Origin: Rhodanobacter panaciterrae
GTDB taxonomy: Bacteria > Pseudomonadota > Gammaproteobacteria > Xanthomonadales > Rhodanobacteraceae
Direction of reading: 5' to 3'
Assembly: GCF_014651895.1 (NCBI RefSeq)
Contig: NZ_BMXT01000002.1
Span: forward strand, 854,040-918,039
Length of the DNA: 64,000 bases
Within the stretch, counting starts at the first letter, position 1, and each line of letters begins with the position of its first letter. The notes beneath the pieces were generated by a model. The model had not been told where the DNA came from, did no database searches, and saw nothing but the letters and a program-made list of their open reading frames with translations. The translations under genes were made by a program, and so were the position numbers. This document shows, piece after piece, positions 44,750 through 54,487 of the stretch.

Positions 44750-45667
44750 TTAGAGGCCGAGCAGCTCGCTGGCACCCTGTGCGAGCAGGTCCGCTGCGAC
44801 CTGGTGACCCAGTGCCACCGCCTGATCGCTCGGTCCGCTGGCTTCCGCGTGCAACAGCCGACCGCTGGCCGAATCGCCGACCATGCCGCACAGATGCAGG
44901 CCATGTTCGCCCAGCATGCACCAGGCGCCGACCGGCACCGTGCAGCTGCCGCCGAGTGCCTGGTTCATCGCGCGCTCGGCGCTGATGGTGAGCCGCGTAT
45001 CGGCATCATCGAGTGCGGCCAGCAGGCTCAGCACGCTGGCATGGTCGTCGCGTGCCTCGATCGCGATCGCCGCCTGGCCCGGTGCCGGCAGCCAGTCCGG
45101 CGCGGCCAGCCGCGAGCGGATGCGTGAAGCCAGACCGAGCCGTTCCAGTCCGGCACAGGCCAGCACGATCGCTTCGTAATCGCCGGCATCGAGTTTGCCC
45201 AGCCGGGTGCCGACATTGCCGCGCAGGTCGAGCAAGACCAGGTCCGGCCGCAACGCGCGCAACTGCGCCTGCCGGCGCAGCGACGAGGTGCCGACCTGTG
45301 CGCCGTGCGGCAACGCGGCGAGATCCGCGTAGTCATTGCTGACGAAGGCATCGGCCGCATCGGCGCGCGGCAGGATCGCCGGCAACACGAAACCCGGCTC
45401 CAGCTGCGACGGCACATCCTTCAGCGAATGCACGGCCAGATCGGCGCGACCTTCCAGCATCGCCACCTCGAGCTCCTTCAAAAACAGACCCTTGCCGCCG
45501 ATCGTCGCCAGCGGCTGGTCGAGAATCTCGTCGCCGCGCGTGCTCATCGGTACCAGCTCCACCGTCAGCCCCGGATGCGTCGCGCGCAGCAGCGCGGCGA
45601 CGTGCTCGGCCTGCCACAGCGCGAGCGCGCTCTTGCGGGTGGCGATACGCAGGGTGGAAGGATTCAT
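44750..45667 (-). CDS. hemC: Hydroxymethylbilane synthase (porphobilinogen deaminase)
   Basis: HemC polymerises four porphobilinogen units to hydroxymethylbilane in heme synthesis. The 305-residue product shows [13 protein letters not shown], the catalytic Asp84 in VHSLKDVP, and Cys242 in GGSCTVPVG, which carries the dipyrromethane cofactor and has the same number as in E. coli. GGAG precedes the ATG at 45667; the upstream frame extension is not part of the family. hemD does not follow in this window. Confidence 0.97.
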   Translation of the reverse strand: MNPSTLRIATRKSALALWQAEHVAALLRATHPGLTVELVPMSTRGDEILDQPLATIGGKGLFLKELEVAMLEGRADLAVHSLKDVPSQLEPGFVLPAILPRADAADAFVSNDYADLAALPHGAQVGTSSLRRQAQLRALRPDLVLLDLRGNVGTRLGKLDAGDYEAIVLACAGLERLGLASRIRSRLAAPDWLPAPGQAAIAIEARDDHASVLSLLAALDDADTRLTISAERAMNQALGGSCTVPVGAWCMLGEHGLHLCGMVGDSASGRLLHAEASGPSDQAVALGHQVAADLLAQGASELLGL

Positions 45668-45935
45668 CGGAACTCCGCGGCATTCGGCAAGCGCGCATTG
45701 TCGCGTAGTTTCCGCGCCGCGGTGCAGTGGCGTATCCGCGCAGGGTTGTGCGTCCAACAAGCAGATGGAGCGGTATGGCGCGTGGTGTATCCGGCAAGGC
45801 GGATTTCGCGCGGTCTGGTCGGCGGAAGGCATGCATTCTTGCGACATGAATAGCGAAGTTCCTGCGGCCGCATTCACCTTGCTGTAATGGATTTCCTTGC
45901 ATGCTGCATTCCTCTCAAGCAGCGAGGTGGCCGTT

Positions 45936-46142
45936 ATGGGAATTCTGGATACTCTGGGTGAAGTGGCAGGTGCGATTGCTGCCGTTGAAGGTGCCGAAAA
46001 GCTCGATCCGAATGCGGGCCTGTTGACGAAAGGCCTCGCCGCTGTTGCCGGTTTCAAGGGTACCGGTGCGCTCGAGTCGCTCGTCGAGAAAAAAGAAGGT
46101 GAAGGCGAGCCGAGCGACGCTGACGCTACTCCGCAAGCCTGA
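45936..46142 (+). CDS. Small acidic protein, unknown function
   Basis: The 68-residue product starts at ATG 45936 with GAGG upstream: [23 protein letters not shown], then [24 protein letters not shown] and a Glu/Asp-rich tail. The N-terminal half is rich in Ala/Gly/Val and could form amphipathic helices; there is no signal peptide. A strong terminator begins 19 bases after the stop, which supports it being a real, separately transcribed gene. No family recognised. Confidence 0.68.
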   Translation: MGILDTLGEVAGAIAAVEGAEKLDPNAGLLTKGLAAVAGFKGTGALESLVEKKEGEGEPSDADATPQA

Positions 46143-46160
46143 TACCCCAGTTCGAATCGC

Positions 46161-46199
46161 CGGGCCAGCCTCCGTCAGGGGGCTGGCCCGTTCGTTTTC
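46161..46199 (+). terminator. Intrinsic terminator after the small acidic gene
   Basis: A perfect 10-bp stem CGGGCCAGCC / GGCTGGCCCG (46161-46170, 46181-46190) with a ten-base loop is followed by TTCGTTTTC. It is well placed to end transcription of the 45936-46142 gene. Confidence 0.85.
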
Positions 46200-46280
46200 A
46201 GTTCCTGCGCAGAGCTGCTCGCAAGCAAGGCGGCTGCAGACCCCGGCATCCGGCAGCGCCACGCGATTGGAATTCAAAGA

Positions 46281-46306
46281 AAAAGGCGCGGTTGACCGCG
46301 CCTTTT
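46281..46306. terminator. Bidirectional intrinsic terminator
   Basis: Arms AAAAGGCGCGGT and ACCGCGCCTTTT pair over 12 bases around two bases. A/T runs on both sides let it act on both strands. It lies just downstream of the RND pump gene on the minus strand and also backs up the 46161-46199 terminator. Confidence 0.9.
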
Positions 46307-46352
46307 CCCGGGATGCCTGAGTGCTATCGACGCCTGGGCGAGGCTGTCACTT

Positions 46353-49300
46353 TCAGGCCTGCAAGGTCGGCTCCTCTGCCGCCAGCCGCTGATCGTCCGA
46401 CGGCTGACCTCCGTGATGATCGGCAGCCAGCAGCAGGTAGAACGCCGGCACCACGAACAGGGTGAACACGGTGCCGATGGCCAAGCCGGTGGAGATCACC
46501 AGGCCCATGTTGAAGCGGCCAGCCGCGCCCGCACCGGAAGCGATCACCAGCGGCAGCACGCCCAGCACCATCGCCGCGGTAGTCATCAGGATCGGCCGCA
46601 GGCGTACCGCCGCGGCGTGTTCGATCGCCTCGCGTTTGGACATGCCGTCCAGTTGCGACTGATTGGCGAACTGCACGATCAGGATGCCGTGCTTGCTGAT
46701 CAGGCCCATCAAGGTCACCAGGCCCACCTCGGTGTAGATGTTGAGGCTGGTGAACAGGTTGACGAAGATCAGCGCGCCGAACAGCGCCAGCGGCACCGAG
46801 ACCAGGATCACGATGGGATCGCGCAGGCTGTTGAACTGCGCGGCCAGGGCCAGGAACACGATGATCACGGCAAACAACAAGGTCGCGCCGAAACCGCCGG
46901 ACTCCTGGGTGAACTGGCGTGACTGGCCGGCGTAGTCCACGTTGTAACCGGTCGGCGCGACCTCCTTCACCAGATCACGCAGGTAGGTCAGTGCATCGCC
47001 TTGCGACAGCCCGCTGACGCCGGAGATCGTGGCCGAGTTCAACTGCTGGAAACGGTTCAGCGACTGCGGCACCACCTGCTTGGTGATCTTCGCCACGGTC
47101 GATGCCGGGATCACCGAGCCGTCCGGCACACGGATGTAGTAGTCCAGCACCTGGTTCGGATTGAGCCGGTCGACCTGCAAGACCTGCGGGATCACCTTGT
47201 ACGAGCGGCCGGAGATCGAGAAGTAATTGACGTAGCCACCGCCCAAGGCCGAGCCGAGTGCGGCACCGACATCCTGCTGGGTCAGCCCCAGCGTGGTGAT
47301 CATGTCGCGGTCGAGGCTGACCGTACTCTGCGGCTTGTCGACCTTGAGGTCGGAGTCGACGAAGTAGAACTTGCCGCTGGCCTGCGCCTTCTGCAGTACC
47401 TGGGTAGCGACATCGTTGAGGTTCTCGAACGGCTCGGTGGTGGTGATCACCACCTGGATCGGCAGGCCCGACGCGCCCGGCAACGGCGGGAACTGGAACG
47501 CCGCCACGCGGCCGCCGGCGATGCCGTTCCACTTGTCCTGCAAGACTTGCTGCAGTTCGTGCGCGCTGCGGTGACGCTGGTCCCATGGCTTGAACAGCAC
47601 GCCGCCGATGCCCTGGTTGATGGTGGGCACGCCGGTCAGCTGGAACATCTGCTCGTATTCCGGCACCTGCTTGGACAGATCGAACATCTGCGTCGCATAG
47701 ACATTCATCTGCTGCGCCGTCGTGTTCGGCGACCCCACGACCTGACCGACCACGATGCCCTGGTCTTCTTCCGGCGCCAGTTCCGATTTCGAGGTCATGC
47801 CCAGCGCGATGGTGGCCAGCAACAGCAACGCACTCATCACCACGATCACCGACCAGGTCGACAAGGTGTTGTGCAGCACGCGCTGATAACCCTGGTGCAC
47901 GCGTTCGAACTGGCGGTCGATGAACTGCACGAAGCGGCCATTCTCCTGCTCGTTGCGGAAGAACCGGGAGCACATCATCGGCGACAGGGTCAGCGCCACC
48001 ACCGCCGACACTGTCACCGCACCGGCGAGGGTGAAGGCGAATTCGCTGAACAGCGCACCGGTCAGTCCCTTCTGGAAACCGATCGGCACATACACCGCGA
48101 TCAGCACCACGGTCATCGCCAGAATCGGTCCACCCAGCTCGCGCGCGGCGAGCAACGCAGCCTGCAATGGCGTCTTGCCCTCCTCCTTCATGTGCCGGTC
48201 GACGTTCTCGACCACGATGATCGCGTCGTCCACCACCAGGCCGATCGCCAGCACCAGCGCCAGCAGGGTCAGCAGGTTGATCGAGTAGCCCAGCGCCAGC
48301 ATCACGAAGAAGGTGCCGATAAGCGACAGCGGCATCGCGATCACCGGGATGATCACCGCACGCAGGCTGCCGAGGAACAGGAAGATCACCAGGGTGACGA
48401 TCAGCAGCGCCTCGGCCAGCGTCTTGACCACCTCGTTGATCGAGCTGTTCACGAACTTGGTGCCGTCGTAGACGATCTCCCCGGTCAGTCCGCTGGGCAA
48501 CTGGCTCTGGATGTCCGGGAACGCCTCGCGCACGCGCTTGGCCACGTCCAGCACGTTGGCGTCGGGCGCGACCTTGATGCCGATGAACACCGAGCGCTTG
48601 CCGCTGAAGGCCACGTTGAAGTCGTAGCTTTCCGAGCCCAACGAGACCGTGGCCACGTCCTGCAGACGCACGATTGCGCCGTTGACCTGCTTGATCGCCA
48701 GCTGCTTGAACTCATCGACCGAGTGCAGCGCGCTGTCGGCGGTCAGATCGACCGTCACCGCCTGGCCCTTGCTGGAGCCGACCGCGGCCAGATAGTTGTT
48801 GGAGCCCAGTGCCGTGTTCACATCGCTGGCGGTGATGCCATGTGCCGCCATCTTGGCCGGGTCGAGCCAGGCACGCAGCGCGAACTGGCGTGCGCCGAGC
48901 AGCTCGGCGGTCTGCACGCCATCGATCGAATCGAGCTTGGGCTTGACCACGCGCGCGAGGTAGTCGGTGATGTTGTTGGTCGGCAGCACATCGCTGTAGA
49001 AGCCCATGTACATCGCGTCGACCGTCTCGCCGGTCTGCACGTTCAGCACCGGCTGCTGCGCCTGCGGCGGCAGCTGGTTCTTCACCGAATTGACCTGGGT
49101 GGTGATCTCGGTCAGCGCGCGGTTGGCGTCGTAGTTCAGACGCAAGGTCGCGGTGATGGACGACACACCCTGCACACTGCTGGAGGACAGGTAATCGATG
49201 CCCTGCGCCTGCGAGATCGCCTGCTCCAGCGGCTGGGTAACGAAGCCGGCCATGGTTTGCGCATCGGCACCGTAGTACGCGGTGCTGACGGTGACCGTGG

Positions 49301-49427
49301 CGTTCTCGGTCTTCGGGTACTGGCGCACGGTCAGGCTGCTGACAGCCTTCACGCCCAGCACCAGGATCAGCAGGCTGACGACGATCGCCAGCACCGGCTT
49401 GTTGACGAACAGGTCGGTGAATTTCAT
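46353..49427 (-). CDS. RND multidrug efflux pump (HAE1, AcrB-like)
   Basis: The 1024-residue inner-membrane pump has twelve helices and the HAE1 layout: MKFTDLFVNKPVLAIVVSLLILVLG at the start, the proton-relay Asp pair in GLVVDDAIIVVENVDRHM (fourth helix), and large periplasmic loops. It ends with GLISKHGILIVQFANQSQ and PILMTTAAMVLGVLPLV. It exports hydrophobic or cationic compounds using protons, with the fusion protein and outer-membrane factor of the same operon. The substrate cannot be read; the motifs resemble the MexF/MdtBC-side subgroup loosely. Confidence 0.96.
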   Translation of the reverse strand: MKFTDLFVNKPVLAIVVSLLILVLGVKAVSSLTVRQYPKTENATVTVSTAYYGADAQTMAGFVTQPLEQAISQAQGIDYLSSSSVQGVSSITATLRLNYDANRALTEITTQVNSVKNQLPPQAQQPVLNVQTGETVDAMYMGFYSDVLPTNNITDYLARVVKPKLDSIDGVQTAELLGARQFALRAWLDPAKMAAHGITASDVNTALGSNNYLAAVGSSKGQAVTVDLTADSALHSVDEFKQLAIKQVNGAIVRLQDVATVSLGSESYDFNVAFSGKRSVFIGIKVAPDANVLDVAKRVREAFPDIQSQLPSGLTGEIVYDGTKFVNSSINEVVKTLAEALLIVTLVIFLFLGSLRAVIIPVIAMPLSLIGTFFVMLALGYSINLLTLLALVLAIGLVVDDAIIVVENVDRHMKEEGKTPLQAALLAARELGGPILAMTVVLIAVYVPIGFQKGLTGALFSEFAFTLAGAVTVSAVVALTLSPMMCSRFFRNEQENGRFVQFIDRQFERVHQGYQRVLHNTLSTWSVIVVMSALLLLATIALGMTSKSELAPEEDQGIVVGQVVGSPNTTAQQMNVYATQMFDLSKQVPEYEQMFQLTGVPTINQGIGGVLFKPWDQRHRSAHELQQVLQDKWNGIAGGRVAAFQFPPLPGASGLPIQVVITTTEPFENLNDVATQVLQKAQASGKFYFVDSDLKVDKPQSTVSLDRDMITTLGLTQQDVGAALGSALGGGYVNYFSISGRSYKVIPQVLQVDRLNPNQVLDYYIRVPDGSVIPASTVAKITKQVVPQSLNRFQQLNSATISGVSGLSQGDALTYLRDLVKEVAPTGYNVDYAGQSRQFTQESGGFGATLLFAVIIVFLALAAQFNSLRDPIVILVSVPLALFGALIFVNLFTSLNIYTEVGLVTLMGLISKHGILIVQFANQSQLDGMSKREAIEHAAAVRLRPILMTTAAMVLGVLPLVIASGAGAAGRFNMGLVISTGLAIGTVFTLFVVPAFYLLLAADHHGGQPSDDQRLAAEEPTLQA

Positions 49428-49436
49428 GGCGTTTGC

Positions 49437-50597
49437 TCAGTTTTCCTGCGGCGCGGGATGAGCGCTGTCAGCCGGCTGCACGCTGTTGTCGATCGCGATC
49501 GGCGCGTCGTTCTTCAGCTTGATCTGGCCACTGGTCACGACCACGGTACCGGCTTCGATACCCTTGACGATCGCCACCTGGTCGCCGCGGGTGTCGCCTA
49601 CCGTGACAAAGGTCTGTTTCACCGTGGACGGCAGCGGCTGGCCCTTGTCGTCCTTGCCCTTGGACGGCTGCACCACGTACACGGTGTCGCCGTACGGGTT
49701 GTAGACGATCGCCGCCTGCGGCAGGGTCAGCTGGCGTTGCTGGCTGCCGGCATCGACGCTGACCTTGGCGAACATGCCGGGGGTGAGCGCCTTGTCGTGG
49801 TTGGGCACGGTCGCCTCGACCTGCACGTTGCGCGTGCCGGGATCGACCTTGGGGTTGATCGCGTTGAGCTTGCCGCTGAAACTGCGGCCGGCGTAGGCAT
49901 CCAGCTTCATGTTCACGACCTGGCCCACCTGCAGGCGACCCAGTTCGCTTTGCGGCACGTAGAAATCGACGAACAGCGGATCGAGCTGCTGCACCGTCAC
50001 GATCGTGGTGCCGGCGCTGAGGTAGGCGCCGGGGCTGACGGTGATGATGCCGGCGCGGCCGGCAAACGGCGCGCGCAGCTGCTTCTTGGCGACCACCACT
50101 TGCTGCTGCGCCACGGCGGCCTGCTTCGCCTTGAGATCGGCGGCGGCGGTGTCGTAATCGGCCTTGCTGATCGCCTGCACCGCGAGCTGCTTGCGCGCTC
50201 GCTCGAAGGTGAGCTGGGACAGCTGCGCTGCGGCCTCCAGCTGTTGCAGCTGGGCCACGTCGTCGCCGTCGCGCAGCTGCACCAGCACCTGGCCCTGCTT
50301 CACGTCCTGCCCGGAGGTCAGGTTGACTCCGGTGACCAGGCCGGCCACATCCATCGCCAGATCCGCGCCCCTGGCCGCGCGCAGTGTGCCGACGGCACTC
50401 AGCGACGGCTGCCACGGTTGTTCGCTGGCGGTGGTGGTGCTCACCGTGAACGGCGCCGGCTTCGGCATGCCGTGGATCATCCGCACTATCAGCAGCGCCT
50501 TGATGCCGACGATAAGCGCGATCAGCAGCACCACCCCGAGAATCATCCAGAGCATGCGCTTGGTGGTGCTGGGTTTCTTCTCGACGCGCGTGGTCAT
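49437..50597 (-). CDS. RND efflux membrane fusion protein
   Basis: The 386-residue protein has an N-terminal membrane anchor (about residues 16-40). A lipoyl/hairpin region follows (VAGLVTGVNLTSGQDVKQGQVLVQLRDGDDVAQLQQLEAAAQL and KKQLRAPFAGRAGIITVSPGAYLSAG), then beta-barrel and membrane-proximal domains. It bridges pump and outer-membrane duct in the periplasm. AAGGAG before ATG 50597 fixes the start, which is 11 codons inside the longer open frame. The pump gene follows 9 bases after its stop. Confidence 0.95.
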   Translation of the reverse strand: MTTRVEKKPSTTKRMLWMILGVVLLIALIVGIKALLIVRMIHGMPKPAPFTVSTTTASEQPWQPSLSAVGTLRAARGADLAMDVAGLVTGVNLTSGQDVKQGQVLVQLRDGDDVAQLQQLEAAAQLSQLTFERARKQLAVQAISKADYDTAAADLKAKQAAVAQQQVVVAKKQLRAPFAGRAGIITVSPGAYLSAGTTIVTVQQLDPLFVDFYVPQSELGRLQVGQVVNMKLDAYAGRSFSGKLNAINPKVDPGTRNVQVEATVPNHDKALTPGMFAKVSVDAGSQQRQLTLPQAAIVYNPYGDTVYVVQPSKGKDDKGQPLPSTVKQTFVTVGDTRGDQVAIVKGIEAGTVVVTSGQIKLKNDAPIAIDNSVQPADSAHPAPQEN

Positions 50598-50618
50598 GCG
50601 CGAACTCCTTGGGTTATT

Positions 50619-50736
50619 GCGATCATCCACGATCGCGAAAGTCTAAAAGCGGACATCCTGTCCGCGAGGCTGTTTTTGCGATCGTCCATGATCGCGAAGA
50701 TCAAAAAGCGGGCATCCTGCCCGCATTCCTGATAGG
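50619..50736 (-). promoter_or_regulatory. Tandem duplicated attenuator-like hairpins in the efflux operon
   Basis: Two imperfect copies with a 59-base period begin at 50619 and 50678. Each holds a GCGATC/GATCGC inverted repeat and a hairpin: GCGGACA/TGTCCGC at 50649-50665, and GCGGGCA/TGCCCGC at 50708-50724. On the minus strand the hairpins are followed by TTTT and TTTTT, so each looks like an intrinsic terminator lying between the outer-membrane-factor and fusion-protein genes. Confidence 0.8.
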
Positions 50737-50738
50737 AG

Positions 50739-52220
50739 CTACGGATTCTGCTTGGCGACGTTCATGTCGGCGTCACTGCGCCAGCCGCCACCGAGTGCGG
50801 CGTACAGGGCGGCGGTATCGCCAAGTCGTGCGGCGCGTGCCTGGATCAGAGCGATAAGCGCCTGCTGGTAACTGCGCTGGGCATCGAGCAGGTTGATATA
50901 GCCGGTCGCACCCATCTGATATTGCTGGCGGGTCAACTCCAGTTGCTGCGCTGCCGCGCTTTCGGCGATGGCTTGCGCGGCCAGCCCTTGAGCGTCGTAT
51001 TCGAGCGCCTGCAACGAGTCGGCGACATTCTGGAAGGCCACCAGCACGGTCTGTTGCCAGTCCGCCACGGCCTTGTCCAGGCCGGCCTGGGCGGCACGCT
51101 TCTTGTGCAGCAGCTCGCCACCATGGAACAGCGGCTGGGTCAGGCCCAGGCCCAGCGACCAGGCGTCGGTGCCGGCGGAAAACAGATCGCCGGCGCGCAG
51201 CGCCTGCGAGCCGGCACTGCCGGACAGGGTGATCTGCGGCAGCATCGCCGCGGTGGCCACGCCCACTCCGGCCGAGGCCGCATGCAGTTGCGCCGAGGCC
51301 GCGCGGATATCCGGGCGCTGTTCGACCAGGCCTGAAGGCAGGCTCACCGGAATGTCCTGCGGCAGGCTGATCGCATCCAGCGTCAGCGGCGACAACTCCA
51401 GTTGCGCCGGGGTGGTGCCCAGGTAGGTCGCCAGTTGGTTGCGGGTCGCGGCGAGCTGCGCGCGCAGCGGTGGCAAGGTGGCTTCGGTAGCGGCCAACTG
51501 CGTGCGCACGGCCAGCGTATCGGACAGCGATTTCGAGCCGATTTGCTGCTGTTGCTGGGCGATCTTCAGACTCTTGCGCTGGGTGTCGAGAATCTGTTCG
51601 GTCGCGTGCAACTGCTCGCGCAGCGAGGCCTCCTGCAGTGAGGCGGTGACCACGTTGGCGGCGAGAGTCAGATAAGTCGTGTCGAGCTGGGCGCGCTGAT
51701 AGTCGGCCTGCGCCAGCTGTGCCTCGATGCCGCGGCGTACACCGCCGAACAGATCCAGCGTATAGCCCACGCTGACTGACGCGTTGTAGACGGTAAACGG
51801 GCCGAGCCCGCCGGGAATCCCCGACTGCGCCGCTGATTGCTTCTCGCGGGTGCCGCCGGCTGAGGCGTCCAGCGACGGAAACAGGCCACCACGGGTCGCG
51901 TTGGCGCTTTCCTGCGCCTGCCGAAGTGCGGCCTGGGCCGAGGCAATCGACGGGCTGTGGCTGAGTGCCATGTTCACCCGGCGGGTCAGTTCGGCATTGC
52001 CGAACGTGGTCCACCAGCGTGTGGGCACGTCACGACCTTGCATGAAGCGCTGTGCATCGCCATCGGCGCCCTTGCTCGACACCGTGGCGGAAGGCAATGG
52101 CTGTGCGGTGTAACGATCCACCGGCGGAGCGTCCGGGCGGTGGTAGTCGGGGCCGACGGCACAGCCGGCGAGGGACAGCCCGATGAGCAGGGCAAGCGCG
52201 CGGGCGCTGCCGGTCAGCAC
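50739..52220 (-). CDS. RND efflux outer-membrane lipoprotein (NodT/OprM family)
   Basis: This is the trimeric outer-membrane duct of the RND system. From GTG 52220 it is 493 residues, with a lipoprotein signal (MLTGSARALALLIGLSLAGC, lipid on Cys20), then AVGPDYHRP, the usual NodT start. The duplicated efflux-protein repeat is present (VNMALSHSPSIASAQAALRQAQE and later LVEQRPDIRAASAQLHAA). A longer frame begins at ATG 52295, but that codon coincides with the -10 element of a good promoter, so it should not be translated. TTG 52253 is the main alternative. First gene of the efflux operon. Confidence 0.9.
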   Translation of the reverse strand: MLTGSARALALLIGLSLAGCAVGPDYHRPDAPPVDRYTAQPLPSATVSSKGADGDAQRFMQGRDVPTRWWTTFGNAELTRRVNMALSHSPSIASAQAALRQAQESANATRGGLFPSLDASAGGTREKQSAAQSGIPGGLGPFTVYNASVSVGYTLDLFGGVRRGIEAQLAQADYQRAQLDTTYLTLAANVVTASLQEASLREQLHATEQILDTQRKSLKIAQQQQQIGSKSLSDTLAVRTQLAATEATLPPLRAQLAATRNQLATYLGTTPAQLELSPLTLDAISLPQDIPVSLPSGLVEQRPDIRAASAQLHAASAGVGVATAAMLPQITLSGSAGSQALRAGDLFSAGTDAWSLGLGLTQPLFHGGELLHKKRAAQAGLDKAVADWQQTVLVAFQNVADSLQALEYDAQGLAAQAIAESAAAQQLELTRQQYQMGATGYINLLDAQRSYQQALIALIQARAARLGDTAALYAALGGGWRSDADMNVAKQNP

Positions 52221-52289
52221 GATGGGCTTCAGGTCAGACAGGTGACTGGACAAGGGAATGGCCTGGCAGGGTGGAGCCGGTCGGCACAA

Positions 52290-52321
52290 TAGCATACTGA
52301 TTAGTTCAGATATATGTCATG
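52290..52321 (-). promoter_or_regulatory. Efflux operon promoter
   Basis: On the minus strand ATGACA, an 18-base spacer and TATGCT form a sigma70-type promoter upstream of the outer-membrane-factor gene. The -35 side lies inside the 52310-52330 palindrome. Transcription would start near 52283, downstream of the ATG at 52295, which argues against that start codon. Confidence 0.65.
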
Positions 52322-52330
52322 GACATATAT
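52310..52330. promoter_or_regulatory. Operator-like palindrome overlapping the efflux promoter
   Basis: Nine-base arms ATATATGTC and GACATATAT, perfect inverse complements, are separated by three bases. It covers the -35 side of the efflux promoter. Size and symmetry fit a TetR-type repressor site. No regulator gene is adjacent, so the repressor would be encoded elsewhere. Confidence 0.7.
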
Positions 52331-52398
52331 GCTGCCAAAACGCTTTCTGTCGGGAGCAGGCCCTGTCGGCGGCCAGTCCAGTCGCTACGGAGCTCTGC

Positions 52399-54447
52399 TC
52401 AGCCCCCCAGCAAAGCGCTGGCCCGCCGCACCACATTGTCGACACTGAAGCCGTATTCGCGCAGCAACACCTCGGCTGGCGCGGAAGCACCGAAACGGTC
52501 GACGCAGAGCATGTCGCCTTTTGCGCCCACGTAGCGCTCCCAGCCTTGTGAGACACCGAGTTCCACCGCGAGGCGCGCCGATACGTTGGGTGGCAGCACC
52601 TGGTCGCGATAAGCCTGCGGTTGCGCGTCGAACAGTTCCCAGCTCGGCATCGACACGCAGCGCACCGCGACGCCATCGGCCTGCAACTGGTCGGCGGCGG
52701 CGAGGATCAAGGCGACTTCGGAACCGCTGGCGATCAGGATCAGTGACGGCTTGCCGTGCTTTGCATCGCTCAGCACATACGCGCCCTGGCGCACACCGTC
52801 GGCGCTGGCATAACGCGTGCGGTCGAGCGTGGGCAGATCCTGCCGGGTCAGCGCCAGCAGCACCGGATGTTTCTCCGATGCCGCCGCGACCTTCCACGCC
52901 ACCGCCGTCTCGTTCGCATCGGCGGGGCGGATCACGGTGAGGTTGGGGATCGCGCGCAGGCTGGCCAGTTGTTCCACCGGTTGGTGGGTGGGACCGTCTT
53001 CGCCCAGCGCGATGCTGTCGTGGGTGAACACGTGCACCACATGCACGCCCATCAGCGCGGCGAGGCGGATCGCCGGGCGCATGTAGTCGGAGAAGATCAG
53101 AAAGGTCGAGCCGTACGGCAGGAAGCCGCCGTGCACGGCCAGTCCGTTGCAGATCGCGCCCATGGCGTGCTCGCGCACACCGAAGTGCAGGTTGCGACCG
53201 GCGTAGCTCCAGCCGGCGCTGTCGGAACCTTGCGTGTCCTGTCCCGGCGTGGCGGCCGGGTTGAAGTCGCCGAGTCCCTTCAGATTGGTATGCGTCGAGG
53301 AATCGAGATCCGCCGAGCCGCCAAACAGCGCGGGCAGTTTCGGCGCGAGCGCATTCATCACCTTGCCGCTGGCGACGCGGGTGGCCATGCCTTTGGCATC
53401 GGCAGGGAACACCGGAATGTCCGCGTCCCAGCCGGCCGGCAGTTCGCCGCGAAGGCGACCCTGCAGTTCTTTCGCAAGATCGGGGTACGCCTTGGCATAG
53501 GCGTCCAGACGTCCATTCCACTCGGCCTCTGCCTTGGCGCCCTGTTCGAGTGCCTCGCGGAAATGTGCCAGCGCCGGCTCCGGTTCCAGGAAGTCGGGTT
53601 CGAGTGGCCAGCCGAGCTTCTGCTTGGTCTTCTTCGTATCCTCGACACCGAGCGGCGAGCCGTGTGCCTTGAAACTGTCCTGCTCGGGCGAACCGAAACC
53701 GATATGCGTGCGCACCAGGATCAGCGACGGTCGCGTGGTGTCGGCGCGGGCGGCGTCGAGCGCGGCGCTGATCGCGTCGACGTCGTTGCCATCGGCCACG
53801 TGGATGATCTGCCAGCCATAGGCCTCGAAGCGCTTGGCGCGATCCTCGGAGAAGGTGATATCGGTGCCGGCGGCCAAGGTGACGTAGTTGTCGTCGTACA
53901 GGCAGACCAGCTTGCCGAGTTTGAGATGTCCTGCGAGCGAAGCCGCTTCGCTGGCGACGCCTTCCATCAGATCGCCGTCGCTGACGATCGCCCAGGTGCG
54001 GTGGTCGATCACCTGGTGACCGTCGCGGTTGTAGCGCGCGGCCAGGTGCGCCTCGCCGATCGCCATGCCGACCGCATTCGCCAGACCCTGGCCGAGCGGC
54101 CCGGTGGTCACTTCGACGCCGGGCGTGTGGCCGTATTCGGGATGTCCCGGTGCCTTGCTGCCCCACTGGCGGAACTGCTTGAGATCATCCAGCGACAGCG
54201 CGTAGCCGGTGACATGCAGCAGGCTGTACAGCAGCGCCGAGCCGTGGCCTGCGGACAGCACGAAGCGGTCACGGTCGGGCCAGTGCGGATTCGCCGGGTG
54301 ATGCTTCAGCTGTTTCGTCCACAACGTGTACGCCATCGGCGCGGCGCCGAGCGGCAGGCCGGGATGGCCGCTATTGGCCTTCTGCACCATGTCCACCGAC
54401 AGGAAGCGAAGCGTGTTGATGCATTGCTGGTCGAGATCGGTGGACAT
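52399..54447 (-). CDS. tkt: Transketolase
   Basis: Transketolase moves two-carbon units between sugar phosphates in the pentose phosphate pathway, using thiamine diphosphate. The 682-residue protein has [20 protein letters not shown], the cofactor motif [32 protein letters not shown], and [28 protein letters not shown]. Full length. It is the last gene of the zwf-tal-pgi-pgm-tkt group, 40 bases after pgm. Confidence 0.97.
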   Translation of the reverse strand: MSTDLDQQCINTLRFLSVDMVQKANSGHPGLPLGAAPMAYTLWTKQLKHHPANPHWPDRDRFVLSAGHGSALLYSLLHVTGYALSLDDLKQFRQWGSKAPGHPEYGHTPGVEVTTGPLGQGLANAVGMAIGEAHLAARYNRDGHQVIDHRTWAIVSDGDLMEGVASEAASLAGHLKLGKLVCLYDDNYVTLAAGTDITFSEDRAKRFEAYGWQIIHVADGNDVDAISAALDAARADTTRPSLILVRTHIGFGSPEQDSFKAHGSPLGVEDTKKTKQKLGWPLEPDFLEPEPALAHFREALEQGAKAEAEWNGRLDAYAKAYPDLAKELQGRLRGELPAGWDADIPVFPADAKGMATRVASGKVMNALAPKLPALFGGSADLDSSTHTNLKGLGDFNPAATPGQDTQGSDSAGWSYAGRNLHFGVREHAMGAICNGLAVHGGFLPYGSTFLIFSDYMRPAIRLAALMGVHVVHVFTHDSIALGEDGPTHQPVEQLASLRAIPNLTVIRPADANETAVAWKVAAASEKHPVLLALTRQDLPTLDRTRYASADGVRQGAYVLSDAKHGKPSLILIASGSEVALILAAADQLQADGVAVRCVSMPSWELFDAQPQAYRDQVLPPNVSARLAVELGVSQGWERYVGAKGDMLCVDRFGASAPAEVLLREYGFSVDNVVRRASALLGG

Positions 54448-54487
54448 GATGATGCCTTTGATGACGTGGAGTGGATGAATGCGCGAC

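Noticed and set aside
46148..46190. tRNA-like T-loop sequence (AGTTCGAATC)
   Set aside because: It sits in the start of an intrinsic terminator; no acceptor stem, D-arm or anticodon arm can be drawn around it.
47001..50732. Very long plus-strand open frame of 1243 codons opposite the RND pump and fusion-protein genes
   Set aside because: It is the antisense shadow of two clear genes, with His/Arg/Gln-rich low-complexity translation and no recognisable domain; GC-rich codon use opens such frames.
52293..52295. ATG start giving a 518-residue efflux outer-membrane factor
   Set aside because: The codon lies inside the -10 element of the best promoter and would put 25 non-signal residues ahead of the lipoprotein signal.
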